Made by a program: the position numbers and the translations under genes. Under the pieces are notes generated by a model that was not told the origin of the DNA, ran no database searches, and saw only the letters and a program-made list of their open reading frames with translations. Below are positions 1 through 4,903 of a DNA stretch of 7,223 nucleotides, piece after piece (position 1 is the first letter of the stretch; every line of letters starts with the position of its first letter). The DNA is from Chloroflexia bacterium (GTDB lineage: Bacteria; Chloroflexota; Chloroflexia; Thermomicrobiales; UBA6265), in the NCBI GenBank assembly GCA_013696265.1, contig JACCYX010000086.1, positions 1 to 7,223 on the forward strand, in the 5' to 3' direction.

Positions 1-764
1 TGATGCAGAGCCACATCCTCCAGCTCCTGGCCGTGATCGCGATGGAGCCGCCGGCCCTCTTCAACGGCAACGCCCTTCGCGACGAGAAGGTCAAGGTGCT
101 GCGGGCCGTCGTTCCGCCCAGGGGCGAGGAGGTCAACCAGAAGACGGTGCGCGGCCAGTACGAGGCCGGTTTCGTCGGCGGGCGAGAGGTTGGCGCCTAC
201 CGCGACGAAAAGGGGGTTCGCGCCGCCTCGCGGACCGAGACCTATGCGGCGGTCGAACTCGGCATCGACAACTGGCGCTGGGCCGGCGTGCCGTTTTACC
301 TGCGCACCGGGAAACGGCTGCCGCGCCGGGTGACGGAAATCGCCATCGAGTTCAAGCAGGTGCCGCACCTGATGTTCCAGTCGATCGGCGATCTCGACCT
401 GACGCCGAACGTGATCACGATGCGGATCCAGCCGGACGAAGGGATCGCCCTCAAGTTCGCGGCCAAGGTGCCGGGCCCAACGACCCAGTTGCGCCCGGTC
501 CGGATGGACTTCCTGTACGGCACGTCCTTCGGCGAGGCCGGTCCCGACGCCTACGAGCGCTTGCTGCTCGACGCGATGCTCGGCGATCCCACCCTCTTCG
601 CCCGCCGCGACGAAGTCGAAACCGCCTGGACGCTGATGCAACCGATTCTGGACGGCTGGGACGAATTGCCGACCCCGGTCTATCCGTACGAATCCGGAAG
701 CTGGGGCCCGAGCAAGGCCGATGCCCTGATGCGCCGCGACCGTCGCGAGTGGCGTCGCCCGTAA
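1..764 (+). CDS. zwf: Glucose-6-phosphate 1-dehydrogenase, C-terminal half (5' truncated by window edge)
   Basis: Cytosolic enzyme that oxidises glucose-6-phosphate to 6-phosphogluconolactone with NAD(P)+, the entry step of the oxidative pentose phosphate pathway. The reading frame is open from the window edge, so the ATG at 3 is internal. About 253 residues of a protein normally near 500 are visible; the Rossmann coenzyme site and the substrate lysine motif lie outside. The fragment opens with MQSH; its His (bases 12-14) aligns with the catalytic base His of the family's QNH motif, with Ser replacing the usual Asn. Further family blocks are KVKVLRAV (fragment residues 29-36), TETYAAVELGIDNWRWAGVP (78-97), the FYLRTGKRL strand (98-106), RIQPDEGIALKF (141-152) and the C-terminal SGSWGPSKADALM (231-243). 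It ends in TAA 23 nt before opcA, as first visible gene of the operon. Family assignment is secure; coenzyme preference cannot be judged. Confidence 0.97.
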   Translation, partial: MQSHILQLLAVIAMEPPALFNGNALRDEKVKVLRAVVPPRGEEVNQKTVRGQYEAGFVGGREVGAYRDEKGVRAASRTETYAAVELGIDNWRWAGVPFYLRTGKRLPRRVTEIAIEFKQVPHLMFQSIGDLDLTPNVITMRIQPDEGIALKFAAKVPGPTTQLRPVRMDFLYGTSFGEAGPDAYERLLLDAMLGDPTLFARRDEVETAWTLMQPILDGWDELPTPVYPYESGSWGPSKADALMRRDRREWRRP

Positions 765-772
765 CACTCGCC

Positions 773-779
773 AAGGAGG
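773..779 (+). promoter_or_regulatory. Shine-Dalgarno of opcA
   Basis: AAGGAGG, a near-perfect match to the 16S rRNA anti-SD, lies 8 nt before the GTG at 788. It fixes that GTG as the opcA start in preference to the in-frame GTG at 749, which lies inside the zwf coding region and has no such site. It is the strongest ribosome binding site in the window. Confidence 0.85.
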
Positions 780-787
780 ACGCAGCC

Positions 788-2005
788 GTGCTTTCCCGTA
801 CCGAACAGACTCCGGTGCACGCGACATCGTTCCAGACCGATGCGCTCGACACCGGCGCGATTCACGACGAGCTGAACCGGCTCTGGTCGGAGTTGGGCGG
901 TCCGCCCCAAGGGGGTGAGGGGTCCGGCGAGATGGTGGCCGAACCCAACTTCGGCGGCGGTGGGCTGATGCGGGCCAACACGCTCAACCTGCTGGCGGTC
1001 GCCCGCAACGAGCGGGACGCCGGCCTCATCACCGCCAGCATTTCTCGCCTCCATGACTTCCTGCCGTCGCGCACGATCATCCTCGTCACGCGCGCCGCCG
1101 GGGAGACGGAAGGCGGTGGCCCCTACGACGTGCATCTGCAATTGATCGAGCAGCACACGGGCACCGACGCCCCGCCGTTGCGGTTCGAGACGATCACGAT
1201 CACGGCCGGGATCGACGCGATGGGTCATCTCGCCAGCCTCGTTTCCCCGCTGCTCGCCGCCGAGTTGCCAGATTTCCTGTGGTGGCCGGGCAACGACTTC
1301 GTCCGCAACCCGCTCTTCGAAGACCTCCAGCAGATCGTGGACCGGGTCATCGTGGACTCGGCGCAACTTGGCAACGATACATCCGGGGTTTCCGCGATGC
1401 GCGCCCTCCTCGACGAGGACGATGAAACATCACCGCGGATTGGCGATTTCGCCTGGTTGCGGCTGGCGCCGTGGCGGCAGTTGATCGCGCAGTTCTTCGA
1501 CCCGCCCGATGTGCAGCAGTGCCTCTCCGCGATCGAGGAAGTGACGATCTCGTACGCTGACGTGCGGGAAGACGGTTCTTCGGGATTCGCCTCGGCGCTG
1601 CTGACCGTCGGCTGGCTGGCCAGCCGCCTCGGCTGGGAGATCATGGACCCGCTCGAGAAACGGCGGGCTGGCGGCTGGTCGGCTCCGTTGCGGGCGTCGG
1701 CCAACGGCCGAAGCCGCGAAATCAGCCTTCGCCTGCTGCCGGACAAGAGTCCCCACGCCCGGTTCTCGCTCCGGCACGTCGAGATCACAGCCAGTGGGGA
1801 ACACTCCGGGACGTTTCGGGTCGAGCGGACGGACGCGGACGACATGGTGACCAGCAGCGAAACCCGGACCGTGCCGCTCGTGAGCCGGATGGTCTATGCG
1901 AAGCGCCCCTCCAATGAGAAGATGTTGGGTGAGGAGTTGCAGCGGTTCGGGCGAGACCGGACCTTCGAGGAAGCGATCACCTTCGCGACCCGGTTGTTGC
2001 CGTAG
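788..2005 (+). CDS. opcA: Glucose-6-phosphate dehydrogenase assembly protein OpcA
   Basis: Non-enzymatic partner of glucose-6-phosphate dehydrogenase. In cyanobacteria OpcA promotes assembly and redox-dependent activation of Zwf, and the family is usually encoded next to zwf, as here. With the GTG start at 788 the protein has 405 residues. Visible family blocks are RANTLNLLAVARNERDAG (62-79), PSRTIIL (93-99), the hallmark LPDFLWWPGNDF (160-171) followed by DRVIVDSAQL (185-194), FAWLRLAPWRQLIAQFFD (221-238) and ASALLTVGWLASRLGWE (268-284). A C-terminal domain ends in EELQRFGRDRTFEEAITFA (382-400). No signal peptide or membrane segment is seen, so it is cytosolic. A Gly-rich linker (about 37-59) separates the first helix from the core. 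The visible sequence contains only one Cys (residue 245), so the multi-cysteine redox control discussed for cyanobacteria need not apply. Identification rests on motifs plus context and is firm. Confidence 0.95.
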   Translation: MLSRTEQTPVHATSFQTDALDTGAIHDELNRLWSELGGPPQGGEGSGEMVAEPNFGGGGLMRANTLNLLAVARNERDAGLITASISRLHDFLPSRTIILVTRAAGETEGGGPYDVHLQLIEQHTGTDAPPLRFETITITAGIDAMGHLASLVSPLLAAELPDFLWWPGNDFVRNPLFEDLQQIVDRVIVDSAQLGNDTSGVSAMRALLDEDDETSPRIGDFAWLRLAPWRQLIAQFFDPPDVQQCLSAIEEVTISYADVREDGSSGFASALLTVGWLASRLGWEIMDPLEKRRAGGWSAPLRASANGRSREISLRLLPDKSPHARFSLRHVEITASGEHSGTFRVERTDADDMVTSSETRTVPLVSRMVYAKRPSNEKMLGEELQRFGRDRTFEEAITFATRLLP

Positions 2006-2061
2006 GGCGCAGGGCGATGGAGTCGATCGTCCTAATCGCGTCCGATTCGTCAACATCCATA

Positions 2062-2076
2062 CCGCGCCGCACGCGG
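2062..2076 (+). other. Short GC hairpin in the opcA-pgl spacer
   Basis: CCGCG-CCGCA-CGCGG forms a 5-bp all-GC stem with a 5-nt loop inside the 100-nt gap between opcA and pgl, the longest gap of the operon. No U-tract follows, so it is not a classical terminator. It could act as an mRNA-processing or pausing site, or be chance in GC-rich DNA. I see no convincing promoter in this gap. Confidence 0.25.
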
Positions 2077-2090
2077 CATCCGCATCTCCG

Positions 2091-2096
2091 AGAGGA
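2091..2096 (+). promoter_or_regulatory. Probable Shine-Dalgarno of pgl
   Basis: AGAGGA lies 9 nt before the ATG at 2106 and supports that codon as the pgl start. The frame stays open far upstream (to 1896, inside opcA), but the upstream translation lacks family similarity. Confidence 0.6.
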
Positions 2097-2105
2097 TCGT
2101 CATCG

Positions 2106-2891
2106 ATGACCGACAAGGTACGCACTCTGGACTACGGCGACCGCGGAAGCGTGGTGGTCGTTGCCGACGGCGACGCCCTCGCCAACATGGCGGCAAATCT
2201 GCTGCTGACCAGCGCCGAAGAAGCGAGAGCCGCCGGGCACAGGGCGCTGATCGCCCTCTCGGGCGGCTCGACGCCGAAGAAGATGGGCGAGCTGCTGGCG
2301 CGGGCGCCGCTGATCGAGCGCATCCCCTGGGACCACCTGGAGATTTTCTGGGGCGACGAGCGCTGGGTTCCGATTGTCGATTCCCAAAGCAACGCCGGTG
2401 AAGCGATGCGCGGCTTCCTGGATCAGGCTCCCATCGACACCGAGCACATCCATCCCTTCGCCACCGAGGGCATTTCGCCAGACAATTCGGCGGCGGCAAT
2501 GGAACGGACCCTGCGCGCCGTGTCCGCGGATTCGGACATCCCGCGCTTCGACCTCATCCTGCTCGGCATGGGCGACGACGGCCACACCGCCTCGCTCTTT
2601 CCCGGCACCGCCGCCGTCCACGAAACCGACCGGCTCGTCCTCAGCCACCACGTCGACAAGCTGGACGCCACCCGGCTCACGTTCACGCCGCCGTTGATTA
2701 ACCCCGCCTTGAAGGTCGCATTCCTGATCGGCGGGAAGGGCAAAGCCGGCATGCTGGCGAAGGTGCTCGACGGCCCGGTCGATGTCGACGCCATGCCGTC
2801 GCAGGCGATTCGCCCGGCCAACGGCCACTTGACCTGGATCGTCGACGAGGCCGCCGCGTCGCAACTCGCCCGGAACGCCCAGGATGGATGA
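2106..2891 (+). CDS. pgl: 6-phosphogluconolactonase (DevB/SOL type)
   Basis: Hydrolyses 6-phosphogluconolactone, the product of Zwf, to 6-phosphogluconate in the cytosol; second step of the oxidative pentose phosphate pathway. The 261-residue protein is a normal size for the NagB-fold Pgl family. Signature blocks in order are ALSGGSTPKKM (50-60, phosphate-binding loop), EIFWGDERWVP (79-89), DLILLGMGDDGHTASLFPG (149-167, with the Asp/His pair of the active site), ATRLTFTPPLIN (188-199) and PSQAIRP with LTWIVDEAAAS (231-252). The ATG at 2106 is chosen because an AGAGGA site precedes it and the protein then starts where family members start. The stop overlaps the rpiA start by 8 nt, indicating translational coupling. 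The GDDGHTASLFPG block separates it from glucosamine-6-phosphate deaminases of the same fold. Confidence 0.95.
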   Translation: MTDKVRTLDYGDRGSVVVVADGDALANMAANLLLTSAEEARAAGHRALIALSGGSTPKKMGELLARAPLIERIPWDHLEIFWGDERWVPIVDSQSNAGEAMRGFLDQAPIDTEHIHPFATEGISPDNSAAAMERTLRAVSADSDIPRFDLILLGMGDDGHTASLFPGTAAVHETDRLVLSHHVDKLDATRLTFTPPLINPALKVAFLIGGKGKAGMLAKVLDGPVDVDAMPSQAIRPANGHLTWIVDEAAASQLARNAQDG

Positions 2892-3579
2892 CGCACAACG
2901 GCTGCAACGAATAGGAGAGCGGGCGGCGCGGTTGGTCGAACACGATTCGATCGTGGGCCTTGGCACCGGCTCGACCGTCGACGCAATGCTGGTGGCACTG
3001 GGCGAGCGCGTTCGCGAAGGACTGAACTTCTCCGGCGTCGCAACGTCCGAACGCACCAAAAACCTGGCGAGGGACTATTCAATCACTCTCCTGGCACTCA
3101 ACGACGTTCAGTCTCTCGATGTGGGCATCGACGGGGCTGACGAAATCGATCCTGACCTCAACCTGGTGAAAGGTCGTGGGGGCGCGCTGCTCTACGAAAA
3201 ACTCGTCGCTGAACGAGCCGACCAGTTCGTCGTCATCGCGTCCGCCGAGAAACTGGTCGACCAATTGGGAACCCGCCTGCCCCTGCCGGTAGAAGTGGTT
3301 CCGTTCGGGCACATCCACACGATGCGCTCGGTGGAGGCGCTTGGGGTGACCCCATCCCTTCGACTGGCTGAAGATGGGTCTCCATTCGTTACCGACGGCG
3401 GCCACTACGTTGTCGATTGCGATTCGGACGGCATTGCCGATCCTGGCCGACTAGCGAACCACCTGAAGGCGATCACCGGCGTGGTCGACCACGGACTGTT
3501 CGTCGGGATGGCGCACCTGGCCCTGATCATTGACGGCGACGGGGTCATAACGGAGCACCATGCGCCAGGAAACGACTAG
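2884..3579 (+). CDS. rpiA: Ribose-5-phosphate isomerase A
   Basis: Cytosolic, cofactor-independent aldose-ketose isomerase interconverting ribose-5-phosphate and ribulose-5-phosphate in the pentose phosphate pathway. At 231 residues it has typical RpiA length. Visible motifs are GLGTGST (25-31, phosphate loop), DGADEIDPDLNLVKGRGG (83-100) and YEKLVA (104-109), then ASAEKLVDQLG (120-130), TDGGHYVVDC (170-179) and GLFVGMA (204-210). By alignment with E. coli RpiA, D83, D86, K96, the catalytic base E105 and K123 are all present, so it should be active. The ATG at 2884 overlaps the pgl end by 8 nt. Upstream there is only weak SD character (GGA at 2872-2874), so initiation probably depends on ribosomes finishing pgl. 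An ATG at 2888 is out of frame. The 3' end overlaps the PAP2 gene by 20 nt. Confidence 0.97.
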   Translation: MDDAQRLQRIGERAARLVEHDSIVGLGTGSTVDAMLVALGERVREGLNFSGVATSERTKNLARDYSITLLALNDVQSLDVGIDGADEIDPDLNLVKGRGGALLYEKLVAERADQFVVIASAEKLVDQLGTRLPLPVEVVPFGHIHTMRSVEALGVTPSLRLAEDGSPFVTDGGHYVVDCDSDGIADPGRLANHLKAITGVVDHGLFVGMAHLALIIDGDGVITEHHAPGND

Positions 3580-4252
3580 CGCGGAGACGCGGTTCACCAG
3601 CCCGTGGTGGGTGATCGCGATCCTGGCACTGTCGTTCACCGGACTTGCCCTATGGACGGCGGGCGGGAACACCCTGACACTCGACCTTCAGGTATCCGAA
3701 TCGTTCCAGGGCTTCGACCAGTCCTGGGCACGGTTCCTGGGCTGGATTGGCGATCACCTCGGGGGCACGAAAACGGGCCTGAGTTGCCTGGCGATCGGAT
3801 TCATCGCGGCGATCGTGCTCAGGAGCGAGCGGGACGCCTGGTTTCTCGGCGTCGCCGCCGTTCTCCGCCTGCTGGCAACCAACCTGAAGGCGATCTTCGA
3901 CAGCCCGCGCCCGTCACTGGCGCAGGTGGAACAGTCCAGTGTGTTCGACAGCACCGGGTTCCCCAGCGGTCACGCGACGACCGCGACCCTGGTGTTGGGC
4001 ACGCTCGCCTTCATGGTCGCCAGGCGAACCCTGAGCCGTTGGGTGCGCGTTCTGTTGCTGGCGCTCTGGGTGATCGGTGTCGCCGCCACGGGTTTCGCCC
4101 GGATCTGGCACGGGGCGCACTGGTTCACCGACACGCTCGGCGGGGCGACCGTCGGGCTGGTCATCGTTCTCGTGTCCGCCAACCTCAGCGCCACGATCAC
4201 GGACGTGCGATCCAGCGCCCAGCGTAGACGACGAACCCGAACGCCAACGTAA
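3560..4252 (+). CDS. PAP2-family membrane phosphatase (phosphatidic acid / undecaprenyl-pyrophosphate phosphatase-like)
   Basis: Integral membrane acid phosphatase of the PAP2 superfamily, 230 residues. Members dephosphorylate lipid phosphates such as phosphatidate, phosphatidylglycerophosphate or undecaprenyl pyrophosphate; the substrate cannot be told from sequence. All three catalytic motifs are present: K110-x6-R117-P118, PSGH (135-138, in GFPSGHATT), and R181-x5-H187-x3-D191 in ARIWHGAHWFTD. Ala precedes R181 where Ser is usual. Hydrophobic segments near 17-35, 73-88, 94-108, 141-155, 162-178 and 192-208 fit the six-helix topology. The C-terminus is a basic, probably cytoplasmic tail (QRRRRTRTPT). 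The ATG at 3560 has GGAG 4 nt upstream and lies 20 nt before the rpiA stop, so translation is probably coupled to rpiA although the function is unrelated to sugar metabolism. The 3' end overlaps the convergent hydrolase gene by 56 bp. Confidence 0.92.
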   Translation: MRQETTSAETRFTSPWWVIAILALSFTGLALWTAGGNTLTLDLQVSESFQGFDQSWARFLGWIGDHLGGTKTGLSCLAIGFIAAIVLRSERDAWFLGVAAVLRLLATNLKAIFDSPRPSLAQVEQSSVFDSTGFPSGHATTATLVLGTLAFMVARRTLSRWVRVLLLALWVIGVAATGFARIWHGAHWFTDTLGGATVGLVIVLVSANLSATITDVRSSAQRRRRTRTPT

Positions 4253-4733
4253 CGAGTGCCAGCACCCGCACCACCGTATCGAGGTAGCCATCTGATCGGC
4301 TGCGCAGGAAACGGGGCAGCAGCCACACCTTCCATTGCGAGAACGGCAGGAGCGGCCTGATCCCGGCGAATGTGCAGGCGTCGGAGCCAAGGTGCGAACC
4401 GATCCCCAGGGCCAGGGCGGCCACCCAGGCAGCCACCGTCGAGTCTTTCGGCGCGACGGCCGTGCCGCCAAACGCGGCCGGGCTCCCCTGAAGCGAGATG
4501 AGACCCAGATACAACAACGCGGCACACCCCACCAGCACGATAAGGCTGTGGGATGCGCCGCGATGCTTGAGTCGGAATTGCGTTTTGAAGTCGCTGCGGA
4601 GGTCCAGCCAGTCCGGCAGGCCGCCACCGACCATACCGAGCCAGAGGCAGCCGGCCGCTACCGCCGGTTCACGGGAAACGGCGATGGGCAATACCACCGC
4701 CGCTCCCAGTAGCGTGTGCGTCACGCCTCTCAT
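4197..4733 (-). CDS. YdjM/LexA-binding-type membrane-bound putative metal-dependent hydrolase
   Basis: A 178-residue membrane protein of the YdjM family of inner-membrane-associated putative metal-dependent hydrolases; no reaction is firmly established for the family. The pattern of potential metal ligands is complete: THTLLGAA at the N-terminus (H6), GGGLPDWLD (36-44, D41 and D44), HRGASHS (57-63), and GSHLGSDACTFAGIRPLLPF (112-131, H114 and D118). Hydrophobic stretches near 8-19, 25-38, 62-80, 100-115 and 152-171 indicate several membrane passes. The ATG at 4733 gives the family-typical start next to the TH motif. Only a weak AGG lies 6 nt upstream, partly inside a hairpin (4742-4759), so translation may be low. 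It follows the helicase on the same strand after 170 nt. Its last 18 codons overlap PAP2 in antisense. Family membership is likely; function is unknown. Confidence 0.88.
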   Translation of the reverse strand: MRGVTHTLLGAAVVLPIAVSREPAVAAGCLWLGMVGGGLPDWLDLRSDFKTQFRLKHRGASHSLIVLVGCAALLYLGLISLQGSPAAFGGTAVAPKDSTVAAWVAALALGIGSHLGSDACTFAGIRPLLPFSQWKVWLLPRFLRSRSDGYLDTVVRVLALVTLAFGFVVYAGRWIARP

Positions 4734-4741
4734 ATGGTACC

Positions 4742-4841
4742 TGGTTCAACGCCGAACCATCCCTGACAGTGGTCGAGTTCATCCCGACCCTGAACCTGGG
4801 CAAAGACTGATCCCTCGCAAGCTCGGGACACTACCAGGTTC
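4742..4841. repeat. Cluster of inverted repeats upstream of the membrane hydrolase
   Basis: Three dyads follow one another in 100 bp of non-coding sequence. TGGTTC (4742-4747) pairs with GAACCA (4754-4759). GGTCG (4771-4775) pairs with CGACC (4785-4789). GAACCTGG (4792-4799) pairs with CCAGGTTC (4834-4841). The last encloses TCCC (4811-4814) and GGGA (4825-4828), giving a nested structure around TCCCTCGCAAGCTCGGGA. The GAACC/GGTTC core occurs four times. It may be a REP-like dispersed element or a structured leader of the minus-strand hydrolase. No tRNA or known riboswitch pattern was recognised in it. The pairings are seen directly; any role is inference. Confidence 0.45.
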
Positions 4842-4866
4842 GCTCCGTGTTTACGCGAAGTCCTTG

Positions 4867-4887
4867 GCACGGCCAGCGTGGCCGCGC
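4867..4887 (-). terminator. Hairpin just after the helicase stop codon, terminator-like without U-tract
   Basis: In minus-strand RNA, GCGCGGCCA (4887-4879) and UGGCCGUGC (4875-4867) form a 9-bp stem with one G-U pair and a 3-nt loop, starting 16 nt after the helicase TAA. A U-run does not follow, so it is not a textbook intrinsic terminator. It may be a U-less terminator or a 3'-end stabiliser. It is the best candidate for separating helicase and hydrolase transcription. Confidence 0.4.
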
Positions 4888-4903
4888 AATGCCGCATCAA
4901 GCC

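Noticed and set aside
680..1366. Minus-strand frame antisense to zwf/opcA
   Set aside because: Shadow of two well-supported plus-strand genes; Arg/Gly/Val-rich with no motif.
1896..2105. Upstream extension of the pgl frame into opcA
   Set aside because: The extra 70 residues lack family similarity, overlap opcA coding sequence, and the ATG at 2106 has an SD and a normal family N-terminus.
3604..4227. 207-codon second frame inside the PAP2 gene
   Set aside because: The other frame has all three PAP2 motifs and hydrophobic helices; this one gives an Arg-rich peptide with no family features.
4792..4850. Possible tRNA or T-box because of GGTTCGCTCC
   Set aside because: The T-arm-like string is not followed by an acceptor stem match, and no anticodon arm or T-box consensus is visible on either strand.
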